Assembly: GCA_001839685.1 (NCBI GenBank)
Contig: MLAK01000068.1
Location: 4,215-68,214 of the forward strand
Source of the DNA: Tritrichomonas foetus
Lineage: Eukaryota > Parabasalia > Tritrichomonadida > Tritrichomonadidae
Direction: 5' to 3'
DNA length: 64,000 bases
The notes beneath the pieces were generated by a model, which saw only the letters and a program-made list of their open reading frames with translations, was not told the DNA's origin and searched no databases. The position numbers and the translations under genes are program-made. Positions 1-11,003 of the stretch are shown here, piece by piece (the first letter of the stretch is position 1; each line of letters begins with the position of its first letter).

Positions 1-300
1 ATATCAAAAGATATTTCAAATATAAATTTTCTGATGGTAACTTTTTCAGAAAATGATTATTTTTAATTTGTGAGGCCCCAAAAATGGACTGTTTAAAACA
101 TCTTTATCCAATTTATTTTCTGCATATAATAATAAATAAATTTAATTACCCATTAGAATACAAATACAAATACATAGCAACAATATAAGAATTATTTATA
201 TCTTCCAGTTGGGGATACTTAAACAACCAATTTTAAAAAATTTATTCCGGCATAATCGTAATCTATCAAAAATCGTTAGCAGGCAACTTAAATCATTCAT

Positions 301-1266
301 ATGGATGTCTACAACTTGACGTCGAGCTTTCTCAGCCACGAAAAAATAATTGATGATGGAATCTTCATTTCTCATGATGATAACATTTAACTGATATTTC
401 AGATTTACCAGCTATAATAAAACTATAAAATCATATTTAGGACATCGAACGGGTTTTTGGGATTACATTTTTCTATTTAATTGGAATGTTTGACCATCCA
501 TGGATAAATTAAGGCCAAAATATAAATATAACCATCTCTTGCTAAACTATGCCCTTAATAGATTTCTCAATGGCATTGCAATGCATTTTTTTCCTGAAGG
601 TCTGTTCATATCAATCATCTGATATTTGACAAACTTCGTTCGAAATCATTTTTAATGTCAAATTATATCAATGTATGACATCACCCAAGAAAAAATATGT
701 GATGATTTAATCGCTTGCACCGTCAAATTAAATAAGAAAGATCTTCTGAATATTCAAGAAAATAAACAATTCATTTTTCCCACCATCAAGAATTATTTAC
801 TCTTAGGAAAAATATTTTACATTATTATTTATATTAATACTAGTAGTATCTTATTCTTTTTGTCAAAAATTAAATCAAGTCTTCAAATTTTAGCAAACTC
901 GATTTTTGATGCAACCAAAGATGGAAAATTGAAGATTGAAATTATAGAATTTGGTTTGAAAAATTGGTTCATTGAATTATTTCGTAAGACTATACTAGGT
1001 GATGATAAACTTAGCATTAAAGCAATATTTATAAATGGGAATGACAGTCAGAATTATTTCTTGATTCTTTCCAAGACTATTTATCCATCCCAAAAATTTC
1101 AAATCGTAATTTTGTTTATTATTTAGTTGATAAAGTGCTACCAACTTTGACAGATGATGTGTCGGAAAATTTTCTTTTTCTATTCCATAAATATAATAAT
1201 GGTGTAGTTAATCCTTTTTTAGATATAATGAAAAATCATTTCATTACTTTACTAATTTGCAACCTT
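301..1266 (+). pseudogene. decayed gene of unknown trichomonad family
   Basis: The stretch keeps pieces of protein-like reading frame but no single open frame. A piece starting with ATG at 301 reads MDVYNLTSSFLSHEK and stops after 29 codons. The longest intact piece is 671-1126 (151 codons). Near 1050 the sensible reading moves to another frame and continues as SELFLDSFQDYLSIPK and later VDKVLPTLTDDVSENFLFL to about 1266. That pattern of blocks in shifting frames is what a gene with several indels and stops looks like. I do not recognise the parent family. The 151-codon frame on its own is not a convincing gene. Confidence 0.4.
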
Positions 1267-1489
1267 TTAATGAAATTATAATTTTCGGAATATTACTAAA
1301 TTTGATCAATTAGTTTATGAGTAAAAAAGCCGCAAATTTCCCTGAGATAGTCGAAGCAGGTGAAAAAATGGATTTCAATAAAACTAGGATCGAAATAAAA
1401 TATGCTCTTCATGAATTATCCGACAGAAATCGCATTCACATCCAAATGTCAACAAGAATATATTTTAACAATCAAGCAAAAGAATCAGA

Positions 1490-1606
1490 ATGTGACATAA
1501 TAAATGCAATATAATCAATGTAACATAATAAATGCAACATAATAAATGCAACATAATAAATGCAACATAATAAATGCAACATAATAAATATGACACAATA
1601 AATAAA
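1490..1606. repeat. 14-bp tandem repeat (aacataataaatgc)
   Basis: The unit aacataataaatgc is repeated about five times with little divergence between roughly 1525 and 1590, flanked by decayed copies on both sides (gacataataaatgc, then gacacaataaata). It lies between the decayed gene upstream and the 3' end of the beta-helix gene on the other strand. It is non-coding and low complexity. The short open frame 1317-1514 that runs into it is not supported as a gene. Confidence 0.8.
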
Positions 1607-1664
1607 ATAACCATCAAATTATTGATTTGGACACATTGATTTATATAATAAAAGATAGTAATAT

Positions 1665-2186
1665 TTATTTTTTAGTGTTGTGATCTGAGAATGGCTTTGC
1701 ATTATCGTTTTTCATAATCATTTCCCCACTAATATTTTCAAATGTGCAATCAGTAATGATTCCACCTTTGGTTCCAAAATAGTTGACTCCAACTCCTGCA
1801 AAATCATGAAAATGACAAATTCTAAATGTCGGTGATGAGTCTGTAACTGTTACAATTGCTGGGCACTCTTCTTCACAATAAAAGTGACAGTCTTCAAATG
1901 TTACAGTGCTTCCATTGACTATTTCGATTTTTCCAATAAATTTCACATTCGTGCAGACACAAAAAACAGAAGGTTCCATATCAAATTTTATTAAAGGAGC
2001 TTTTATGACTGCTGGTTCTTGGGAGCCGGAAAGCAGCGCAAAAGATTTATTGATAATCACAGGTTCGTCAAAAACTTGTTCGCCCGGCGGAAGAGATAAA
2101 GAAACACCAGGTTGTTGATTTCGGAGAGCATCTTCTAAAGTCTCATAATCACCACCTTCACCAATTTTTTTGGGTTCTTCCAACAT
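1665..2186 (-). CDS. small right-handed beta-helix (pectin-lyase-fold-like) protein
   Basis: This encodes 173 residues from a proper ATG. After an N-terminal segment of about 45 residues, short strands follow each other with a repeated pattern of hydrophobic and Cys/Asn positions, for example VTFEDCHFYCEEECPAI, PTFRICHFHDF and GIITDCTFENIS. Rungs of the type (I/F)xDCxFxN are typical of parallel beta-helix proteins. The opening segment (EGGDYETLEDALRN) resembles the 'yxTIqaAl' entry strand of many pectin-lyase-fold proteins. There is no signal peptide and no membrane segment, so a soluble intracellular location is likely. Its role is unknown. It is short for the fold, with perhaps five rungs. 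A decayed surface beta-helix gene lies at the other end of the window, but this protein has a different architecture. Confidence 0.7.
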   Translation of the reverse strand: MLEEPKKIGEGGDYETLEDALRNQQPGVSLSLPPGEQVFDEPVIINKSFALLSGSQEPAVIKAPLIKFDMEPSVFCVCTNVKFIGKIEIVNGSTVTFEDCHFYCEEECPAIVTVTDSSPTFRICHFHDFAGVGVNYFGTKGGIITDCTFENISGEMIMKNDNAKPFSDHNTKK

Positions 2187-5100
2187 TTTAGAAAACGATG
2201 ATCATGATCGTTTCTTCAATTGTGTGTTTATCTGGTTTTCCTATGTCAATTCATGAGTGATTTGATACTATTCAATTTTTTGAATGGATAAATGTACACA
2301 AAAAGTTACAAACACTGGTTTTCATCTTCATATCACATATTTTCACCGAACTGAACAGCAAAAAAACTACTATTCATGCTACCTATATAATTCTAAATAA
2401 TTATGTGAAGATGTTAAAAATGAATATTTATCAAAAGAATCGATTGAAAAATTCATTTTTATTTTTAACATTGAATCTTGAATATTCTAATGAAAAGTTT
2501 TGGTAATCAATTCGTCAATGTCTTCATTTACCACAAAACCCAAAATTTATTCATTGAAAATATAAATATCTTGATCAAGATGAAGATGAAAATCGATATT
2601 TATGATATAATAACTACGACCCAATGAATTGATCGAACAACAATTAGATTGTAGATTCAAAGAAGAAAATCATTGAATATATACATGTATTATCTAACTA
2701 TCTGATTATTTTTTTCAAGAAGATGAGTCTACGACTTGAAATTCCAAAAATCAAATGATATTTTTAGTTAGCTTAAAAAATTCAAGGCTTATTTGTCAGT
2801 CACGCATACATTTATCCATTAACAGAGGTATTTGGGTATAAATTACTAATACGCCATCGACACTTTGAATATCGCGATACCTAGAAATCAATCTTTTCAT
2901 GGTTTATACCTGTGTATTTTTTATCACATACATATTGTTTATATTTTGTATTATGATAATCGAGGTAGTTGCCATATTCAAATGTCGTGAAATAAATGAT
3001 ACGATCTCATATTTCAATCAAATTTTTTTATGAACTTTATTTTTTTGTATGTAAATTTATACAATTTTTCAGAAATAATTCCATATTTTTAATTTTCCTT
3101 AACCAGATATAATGAATATCATTGTCCAATAATATAAGAAATATTGAATGTGTTTTGATAACTTCACATTGAATTACATAAATAATGTTTCAGAAAATAA
3201 GATAGTCAAAAGTTTTTCAAATTTAAATAATATCTCATCAGATTAAGGAAATAATTTGATAATAAAATAACCCACGAATTTTTTATTATATTTATTTGCT
3301 TTTGAATTCATTTAGGGACGAAAATAATTATGTTTGCTGGGGATATGTGAAACTGAAAGTCTGAAATTATCAGGCCAAATTCTACAACAGATAAGGAACA
3401 TAGTAATAGTTAAAATATTTTTCGTTGATCAAAAATATGATCTTGCAAAATAAATCTGGGTTCATTTGGCTTAATTTATTCCCTATTGAATATTGTTATT
3501 TGATAAGACAAAAATACTTATCCTTTGGAAAATATTATAATTAGGATAGGTTAAATTTGCAAAATCAATAATTATCTTTTTCAATATATATTTACGCAGA
3601 TGTATTCAATATAGGACCATATAATCACATAAAAATTGTCTACCTAAATTATAATCAATATATGCTTTTATTATATTTCATTACTAAATTAAGCAATATT
3701 CAAAAATGATGAAACCCGTCATTAAGTCGTTTATTTGTATAGAAAACGTTGAATTCATTTTCACAGATATTGAATTATTTTAAGATGTATACAAACCAAA
3801 TAGTCTTAACGTACGAAATNACTNAANTGATCCTTATCATCAGTATTACTTAATNCCATCAGTCAAAAATCAAAACCCAAATAGCTAAAAGAATGACGAA
3901 AATTTCCCTTATCGCAAACTTCGCAAATGGCCGAATTCAAAAATATTTCGAAAATGATTCTGAAGAAGCTATTGTTTCAGTTTTCGGGTGAACAGCTTTC
4001 AGTCAATTGTTAAATCTATTTTTTATAGTTATGAGCCATATTTATTCATAGTTTTGAAATTTTGCAACAATTAAACCGAAAAAAGAGCGATTTTGGAGAA
4101 AGCCTAAAAAAAAATTGTGAGAAGCTTTTTTTCCAAGAATCACAAAGATTATAATACTGCTTCCCATAATTCTATTTACACTTCTTCTATCGATTTTTAA
4201 TTAAAAATCGCGAAAATTTTGATAGTTTTAACTCAGTGATGTTGAATTAATTCAATTTCCATTTGACAAATATGAATGTATTGAAATCTTTTCTGTCATA
4301 AAATTTTAGTATATGAAGAAAATAGACTGGCAGTCCTCAACAGCACATTCTCAAGCAGGGATACAGATACAACGATTGAAAGACCAAATCAAGAAAAATG
4401 GAATCCAATATGTTTTTTTCCAGACTCGATGCCAAGTGAATTTTCTGATGACTCGCCATTTAGATGGCAAAACATTCGTAATCTTCTCATTGATGCCTAA
4501 ATTTTTTTTATTTATATCAAAATTATTAATATTTTTTTTATACTTCATTTTTGTATTTTGGAAAACATTATAATTTTCGATGGAGGGTCATATGATAATA
4601 AAAAGCACGATTTATGATAAGAAATAATCAAGATATTAATGCTATAAAATCACTTTTTATCTCAATAATTCTCAGAAATTTCTGTTGGGTTTATTTTTTT
4701 CTCACAATTTTTTTTTGGATTTGGTTTTCTCTGTATCTTGATTTTTAAATTATAATATTTATATATTATTAATAGGATTACAATTAAATATTTTTTAGAT
4801 GACAATAATATCAACAATTATTCATTTAGATCTCTCAATAGTCTTCTACATCTAGAGCTAGTTAGTTTGTATACATCTTTATTTTATGAAATAACCAGGT
4901 AATCTCAATTGAATCTTTCTCATTATTTTTAATGGATAAATAATCGTCATTCACTCAAAAGCTCAAAATTTATTATTTTGAATAAAATAATGTAACTTAA
5001 TTGACAACTTTTGTTTCGTTTTTTCAATCAATTCGTTTTTTTAAAAAAAGATTGAATCAAAGTTTTTCACAAATACAGTTATATTATTATTATTGACACC

Positions 5101-5278
5101 CTCAAAATGACTATATAATTTCACAAAAAGTTAAGCTGAAATAATTAAGATAATTGAAATTGTCTAACAATCATTGTTTAGATTGTGGGATCAAACACAA
5201 AAAAATTCACAAATTTAATATAATTTCTGAACAAATAGTCTGTTTTTCTTTAATCATTTAAAGATCTAAAAGGGGAAA
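2187..5278. other. 3.1-kb spacer with gene fossils and ambiguous bases
   Basis: No intact gene is visible. Ambiguous bases (n) occur at 3820, 3824, 3827 and 3855, which suggests a weak assembly spot or collapsed repeat. Two stretches look like coding remnants. One is at 3893-3991, starting MTKISLIANFANGRIQKYF. The other is at about 4230-4500, where one frame reads SDVELIQFPFDKYECIEIF to a TAG and the next reads RLAVLNSTFSSRDTDTTIE to a TAA. The 86-codon open frame at 4313-4573 is in a third frame and ends in poly-Phe, so I regard it as chance. The rest is very AT-rich with no recognisable element. Confidence 0.5.
5254..5259 (+). promoter_or_regulatory. initiator-like motif upstream of B56 gene
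   Basis: TCATTT lies 20 bases before the ATG at 5279, matching the core TCAYTW of the trichomonad initiator element. The spacer between them has no other promoter-like feature. The match is short and could be chance in AT-rich DNA. Confidence 0.35.
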
Positions 5279-6955
5279 ATGAGTGTGATGCTTCTTTCGC
5301 GTTACTCGAATAAACGCTCTTCCGCTCTGAGCATTAAGAAACGATCAGCGTCTTCAACAGCACTTCAAAAATTGGCTTACCATACTTCCCGATATGCCAC
5401 CCTCGAACCTATTTCGGAAGCAACTACACCAGCAGTGCCTAAGTCAAAATCAATGTCGTCTATTGATGAACCTGTTGATGAAGTTATTCCCAACACACTT
5501 ATGACTGTTGAGCTGGTCAAGCAGAAACATCACAAAGATATTCAATTACCATCTCTTCCAAATCTACCCGCCACAATCGACAACAACGCATTTCCTTTGA
5601 TCGAGAAGAAACTTGACCTCTGCTGTACGCTCTGCGATTTTACTGACACAGATGTCGATCGGTCAGCCAAATCTATCAAAACTCAAACGCTGAAAGAATT
5701 AATGAACGTTTTCGATTCGCCAACAGTTGTCAAAAACGTGTCGGATTCGCTTCTTGACAGTTTTTTCAAAATGATAAAAATTAATTTAAATCGAGGCCTT
5801 CCGTCAATCCCCAAGAAATATTTATTTTACGACGACGAGCCAATGATGGTGGACATTGCCTGGGCCCACCTTTCGAACGTTTATCAGCTAATTTCAAAAT
5901 ACCAACAAATTAACCCGCGCGACAAACGTTTTGATCACGATTATTTAAATCTAATGTACTCCTTACTACACGCGCCAGATATTAACGAGCGAGACTTCAT
6001 TGTTTCATTTTTCACGTTATATTTGGAAACTTTTCCAGACCAAGAAAATTCAGTTCTTGAGAAGTTATCTAACATACTAGTTGGATATAGAGATAAAGTA
6101 TATGATCCGTTTTGTGTTATTCCATGTCTTCGGATTTTTCAAACGAGATTTAAATTGAAAACAGAAATCGATCAAAATCACCTCAAATTTTTCTATAAGG
6201 CAATTTTACCTTTACATAATGCAAAGCATATTTTTTCATATTATAATCTACTCTCTGATATTATGAGTTTTCTTATTTCTCTAGATAACGAACTTTCTAT
6301 GAAAATATTCTTTATTGTATTGAAAAGCTGGCCAGAAGCAAGACCATCTAAACAAATATTATTCATAAATATGATTAATTTCATTATCGAAAGAGTTCCA
6401 CCCGAAAAATTCGAAAAAGTGGCAAAACCGTTATTTTCGTTGTACGCGAGGTGTTCTCAAAATTGCCACTATAAAGTTGTTGACGCTTCTTTTCAAATCT
6501 GGGGTAATGTTACAATATTGCCAATGATTCTGGATAACACTAGGATTATTTATCCAATTGTTTATCCTTGGTTTAATAAAACAATGAAAGAGCATTGGAG
6601 CAATAGAACCCAAAATGCAGCATTGAACACTTTGAAGAGTATGCACGATACAGATCCTTTCATGTTTGATGAATTAAGCCAAAACCAAAACCAGAAAAAA
6701 GGAGCACCACCTCCGATCGATCCAAAAGCGGCACAGCTTCATAAAAATTGGGCACTTGTCGCAAGGTCTGCTGCAAAAGTTGATAAAAATGTAAATTTAG
6801 CGAGAATTTTGGCAGAAATTCAAATTAAATTTAATACTGTGTCTTCTGCAGATAAATCTACACCTGCTAAAAAGAAACCAAACAATCCGCCACCACAACA
6901 TCAATCAACACCTCCTGCAATTGTGAGTCCGGTTGTGAGAGGAAGAATGTTTTGA
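5279..6955 (+). CDS. PP2A regulatory subunit, B56 (B') family, copy 1
   Basis: This 558-residue protein has a B56 body from about residue 105 to 485, with a low-complexity N-terminus rich in Ser/Arg/Lys and a Pro/Gln-rich tail. Family landmarks are clear: LDLCCTLCDFTD near 112, DEPMMVDIAWAHLSNVYQL near 190, PDINERDFIVSFF near 240, an ILPLHNAKHIF stretch near 315, and the closing block EHWSNRTQNAALNTLK before MFDEL near 460. B56 subunits are curved HEAT-like solenoids that target the PP2A catalytic and scaffold subunits to substrates. The segment after NERDF, which carries the LxxIxE substrate pocket in animals (TLHRIY), is replaced here by FFTLYL. A paralogue lies 11.7 kb downstream on the same strand. 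The ATG at 5288 is an alternative start that aligns with the paralogue's start. Confidence 0.93.
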   Translation: MSVMLLSRYSNKRSSALSIKKRSASSTALQKLAYHTSRYATLEPISEATTPAVPKSKSMSSIDEPVDEVIPNTLMTVELVKQKHHKDIQLPSLPNLPATIDNNAFPLIEKKLDLCCTLCDFTDTDVDRSAKSIKTQTLKELMNVFDSPTVVKNVSDSLLDSFFKMIKINLNRGLPSIPKKYLFYDDEPMMVDIAWAHLSNVYQLISKYQQINPRDKRFDHDYLNLMYSLLHAPDINERDFIVSFFTLYLETFPDQENSVLEKLSNILVGYRDKVYDPFCVIPCLRIFQTRFKLKTEIDQNHLKFFYKAILPLHNAKHIFSYYNLLSDIMSFLISLDNELSMKIFFIVLKSWPEARPSKQILFINMINFIIERVPPEKFEKVAKPLFSLYARCSQNCHYKVVDASFQIWGNVTILPMILDNTRIIYPIVYPWFNKTMKEHWSNRTQNAALNTLKSMHDTDPFMFDELSQNQNQKKGAPPPIDPKAAQLHKNWALVARSAAKVDKNVNLARILAEIQIKFNTVSSADKSTPAKKKPNNPPPQHQSTPPAIVSPVVRGRMF

Positions 6956-7380
6956 AATTAATGAATTAATAATGCGATATATTGTTTTTTTAGAAAAAAA
7001 AGCGATTATTATTATTTTATTTGTCTTCGATTGTCGTTAAATAAATATGTTGTTAGAATATCCTATTGCCATCTATTTTTTATTCCTGATACAGATTATT
7101 TCTTTTACTTAATGATCATTTATATACCCCAGGAATTAGTCCATTCAGAATGAAAAGCTTACTAGAATGATCTATTACTAGCGATTATCATTTAATTTTC
7201 ATAGATTCTTTCTCATCATTTCTTCTTGTATTATATCCAAAAAACGAATTATATGAATTCGTCGAAATAAAGCAAATAAATGATGATAAAAGAATTGTTT
7301 ACATAATGTAATATAAAAGAATACAAAATACCATCTTTGCTAATGAGCACTTCAGGTAATCTGTAATATATATTCAAGAA
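6956..7380. other. convergent intergenic spacer
   Basis: This spacer lies between the 3' ends of the B56 gene and the kinase on the opposite strand. It is AT-rich with short homopolymer runs. I see no gene, RNA or repeat. Confidence 0.6.
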
Positions 7381-8364
7381 TTAACACACAAGCAAGCTGT
7401 TCAAATTTATTCGGCTACATGGATTTCCTAGAGCAGAACGACATGAGGGAATTTTTATTTTTCTTAGATGAGTTTTCTTATCAGCCGTAAACATGTGGCT
7501 TATGAAAGTATTTACTCTCACTTCTGGTTTCAAAATGATTTTTTTGGCTTGATTAGTAATCACTCGAGGAATTGAGAAATCATTTTCATAAAAGTCCATT
7601 TGCAATAATTGTTCAGTTGTTGATCGATTGTTTGGATCCAATTGAAGCATTGAATCAATAATTAATGCCAGATGTGAGTTCACTTCAGGTGGATAGTCAA
7701 TAATTCAACTTATTATTGAGTTATCTAAATCCCTCAAAGATGTTAATTTCCATGGAACATCACCAGTTAACAGCATGTAGAAAGTTACACCAAGTGCCCA
7801 GATGTCTGCTTTCATTGGGTCATACATTTGAAATCTGATCTGTTCTGGCGCCATAAAAACTCTTGATCCGACAAAACGTTGGCTGAGCTTGCCGGGATCG
7901 ATTGAAGCTGAGAGCCCAAAGTCTGCTAAAACAGCCCTTCCGTATTCATCGACGAAGATGTTTCCTGGCTTGATATCGTGATGCGCGATTTGTTTCATAT
8001 GGCAATGATTCAAGGCTTCAATGACATTTCTCATTATGACAATAGCATCGTTTTTATTTAAGGGCCCTTTTTCGTCTAATTCATCTTGTAAAGAGCCCCT
8101 CGGGCAATATTGCAAAACGATACACAAAAACTCATCGACGTGAAAGAATTCGTACATTTTTATAATATAGGGATGGTTTAATCCTATAAGCGAATCGATT
8201 TCGTGTTCGACTGGTAAATTGCATTTTTTGGAATCGATAATTTTCAACGCGAATTGCTTTCGATATTTGATAGATTCGACAAGATAGACTGTTGAGCATG
8301 CTCCACTTCCAATATCACGAATTTCTTTATATCCATGAGCTTCGAAGATCATGCTTCTTTGCAT
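7381..8364 (-). pseudogene. Ser/Thr protein kinase interrupted by one in-frame TGA
   Basis: The frame runs from ATG at 8364 to 7381 without any shift, but codon 7705-7707 is TGA. The 5' part (219 residues) holds the glycine loop (IGSGACSTVYLV), the lysine (FALKIID), a catalytic loop reading HHDIKPGN in place of HRDxKxxN, DFGLS and the APE motif (FMAPEQ). Directly after the TGA the same frame continues IIDYPPEVNSHLALI and the subdomain XI pattern LDPNNRSTTEQLL. The kinase at 50060 has the same C-lobe layout and no stop there. About 328 residues in all if read through. Both halves look conserved, so this is a very recent null allele, a base-call error, or a stop that is read through. The HHD loop, lacking the Arg of HRD, may also affect activity. 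Best placed near CAMK/NIMA-like small trichomonad kinases. Confidence 0.8.
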
Positions 8365-9634
8365 CAATTTTTTTGATTGATTTTGATATGGATTTTGTAA
8401 ATTTAATTGGATTGTGTAAAATCCTCATAATTTTATAAAATGTATTTATCTTCGAAAATTAGAGGTAATTTACGAATATATTAATAAAATGTATTTAGAA
8501 GAAAATAAAACATGTATATTGAGAAATTGTATCCGTTATGAGGATAATCTATGAAGATATTTAGAAATTAATGAACTGGATTTTAACAAACTCATCAATT
8601 TCTATACTTTAGTTTTGAGAAACATTAGAAATTTGAAATATAACGGTATTTACATTATTGAAATACTTTTGTGAGATGTAAACATTGCAGTTTTTTCATT
8701 TTTGATTTTTTCAGATTCTAAATGCTTATTTTGGATAAAAAATAGCTAATTCCATAATAAAATACTATTTTTAAAATGTAATAGCATCTGTTATCAAAAT
8801 ATGCTAATTAAACACCAAGATAATTAGAATTTACCAAAAACTCAAATAAATATTATTTCTGATGGTGATGTGTAAAAAAATGACAGAAAAATTCAAAATG
8901 AAGATTTCTACATTCCTCAATTGGAATTTTACAGTTGATTGAATCAACTTGATTCAATGAGTTATGATGATTTTTACTGACTTATATAAATTTAATTAAA
9001 TTCCATTAAATATCTGTAAGATATTCACTGAATTGTTTTTTTTTTAACACCTCTACACTCCAACCAAACTGAAAAGAGATTAATTCCACTTTTGGTCAAG
9101 CTAAAGGTGACTTGTGAATTTCATGCTTTGCTTTTGGTCGTATTGCAGAGGCATAGATCTTTTTAGGGAGATGTTTCATTTTGGTGAAAAAGTTGATTAA
9201 TTGTGAATAATGATTTTTCCTTTCATACAGTTTAGTTTCACTTTTATTTTAAAGACTTGTAATTATTCAGAAATTCATAATAATATTTGGTTAAAAAAAG
9301 CATTTTTCCAATATTAAGGCCGGAATTCTTCTAATTTCCAAATGTATATAAAATAAAGGTCACATCAATAATATCAACTATTTAAATGATATTTCGCATT
9401 TATTATTTGCTATTACCTTGCTATTTCGAGAATCATATGGTTCATTTGTCATTGAGAATATCTTCAGGAAAAGTACTCAATTCACCATTAATGATTTAAC
9501 AAGAGAAATTGTAAATGATATTGCATCTAATCCAAAAATGAAGTGAAAATTCATTTCCCACGAGTTTTTCACAAGAATAGAGAGAAAATATAATAGAGAA
9601 ATCAAGTAAATAAAAAACCAAAATTTATTTTAAA
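8365..9634. other. 1.27-kb spacer with a possible Pumilio-like fossil
   Basis: There is no intact gene. On the + strand, about 9397-9544, one frame reads without stop through LLFRESYGSFVIENIFRKS and ends NDIASNPKMK-stop. The YGSFVIENIF core resembles the YGNYVIQ-type helices of PUF repeats, so this may be a leftover exon-sized piece. No start codon or further repeats are found. The remainder is AT-rich without recognisable structure. Confidence 0.3.
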
Positions 9635-10978
9635 TTAAATCTTCAGCTTCATTTTCCTTCCCATTCCATTAATAGCTCCTTCCATTGCATCTATTAATTG
9701 TTTCACGTTGAGTAAGTATGGTGATGGTTTCTTTTGTTCCTGCATGATGATTGTATCATTATCAACAAGTGCTCGAAGCTCGTGACTGAGAATTAAATCA
9801 TACACTTGAGAAACCACTTCATCTGGTTTACATTCGAGTTTTTTAGCCACATATTCGAACTTCACACGCTTGTAGGACTGACAGAACCTCTGTATTGCTC
9901 CGCGTAAGACGAAAAGTCTAATTTCATTTAATAAACTATCATAATATTTTGAAAACAACACTTTTGATGCGGATTCAATACGTTGGTTATATTCAACGAT
10001 GTTTGATTTCTGATAGGAGTCCAAAAGTTGATCAAGTGGTGCAACAAGAGCATGTTGTTTATAATGCATAATTTGCGGATCAAGAAACACGTTAGCTTCT
10101 CTTTCACGACTACACATTGCTGCTAAAGCGAGATATGGTAAACAGTGAATTCTTTTGTCACTTCCTGCTTCATCAAAAAGTTGGAATGCTTTATAGAATT
10201 TTTCGCGGGCTTCTTTGAACTTTCTTTCATGAAGAGCAAGAAGTCCTTGGATCTTGGTGAGTACTGCATTCTGCCGAGCATTTAGAGGAATTTCTGGAAT
10301 TGATTGAAATTGCTTATAATAGGCAAACATTTGATCCTCATCTTTTTCATACGCATCAACAAGTTCAATCTTCAAAATAAGAATACGAACAGCTGCGCTA
10401 CACATTTGTCTATCGTTTGGGTCAGGCGGGAAACAGCAGTACTGTTCGACATTTGATAGATATTCTTTAACTTCTTCGTAATAAGCTTTTCGCATGCTTA
10501 ATTCGGCTTGTCTGAGTTTGAGATCCATATAAAGCGATAATTGAGTACTTTTGTTCACTTTTTCTGTTGCTAATTCGAGGAATTTGGTGAGCCCTTCTTC
10601 TGAGCGAAGAAGATTCGTCATCATTGAGCTCACAATTTGCGAACAAAGTTTATCGTCTATGAGTTCGTCATCATGCGCTTGAAAAACGTCTGTCAAAGCT
10701 CCTAAAACTCGTTCGAAATCGTCATGTTGAGATAACGTTATAGCCGCGTGCTTTAATGATTTGCTCTGTAGTTTCTTGTCGGCATTTTCGTCGCAAAATA
10801 CTTCGTAAAAAAGATCTACCGAGTATAAATCGTCGAAGCCAAGAGATTCTTTGGCTGCTTGATATTTGGCTTCTGGAGTGTCCAAAGTTGGCGCTCCTTG
10901 ATCTTCTTCGTAGATCATGTTGTCTTGATCTTGTGGTTCTTGGTCGTCTTCATCGAAATATAATTCCTCGTCGGACAT
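9635..10978 (-). CDS. CSN2: COP9 signalosome subunit 2 (CSN2), PCI domain
   Basis: This 447-residue protein matches CSN2 in length (about 443 in animals) and layout. The N-terminus is strongly acidic (MSDEELYFDEDDQEPQDQD), as in CSN2 but not in the related proteasome lid subunit Rpn6. Helical TPR-like repeats follow, with the diagnostic block FYKAFQLFDEAGSDKRIHC near residue 240 and DSYQKSNIVEYNQRI near 310. A PCI winged-helix region spans about 335-415 (LLNEIRLFVLRGAIQRF, then the wing with YDLILSHELRALVDND). In the COP9 complex CSN2 binds cullins and helps remove NEDD8. The start is an ATG with an initiator-like TTCATCATTCC upstream. The paralogue Rpn6 is the main alternative, but the DEAGS and acidic-tail features favour CSN2. 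Confidence 0.85.
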   Translation of the reverse strand: MSDEELYFDEDDQEPQDQDNMIYEEDQGAPTLDTPEAKYQAAKESLGFDDLYSVDLFYEVFCDENADKKLQSKSLKHAAITLSQHDDFERVLGALTDVFQAHDDELIDDKLCSQIVSSMMTNLLRSEEGLTKFLELATEKVNKSTQLSLYMDLKLRQAELSMRKAYYEEVKEYLSNVEQYCCFPPDPNDRQMCSAAVRILILKIELVDAYEKDEDQMFAYYKQFQSIPEIPLNARQNAVLTKIQGLLALHERKFKEAREKFYKAFQLFDEAGSDKRIHCLPYLALAAMCSREREANVFLDPQIMHYKQHALVAPLDQLLDSYQKSNIVEYNQRIESASKVLFSKYYDSLLNEIRLFVLRGAIQRFCQSYKRVKFEYVAKKLECKPDEVVSQVYDLILSHELRALVDNDTIIMQEQKKPSPYLLNVKQLIDAMEGAINGMGRKMKLKI

Positions 10979-10992
10979 TTTTTAAAAATTTG

Positions 10993-11003
10993 GAATGATG
11001 AAT
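10993..11003 (-). promoter_or_regulatory. initiator-like motif upstream of CSN2
   Basis: On the minus strand the bases read TTCATCATTCC, ending about 15 bases before the CSN2 ATG. The same TTCATCATT core appears just upstream of the genes starting at 30909 and 31886, which makes a shared initiator element likely. Confidence 0.5.

Noticed and set aside
4313..4573. 86-codon open frame
   Set aside because: It ends in poly-Phe/Leu, and a different frame over the same bases reads more like protein; treated as part of a fossil.
9635..10978. Proteasome lid subunit Rpn6 as identity of the PCI gene
   Set aside because: The acidic N-terminus and the FDEAGS block fit CSN2 better than Rpn6.
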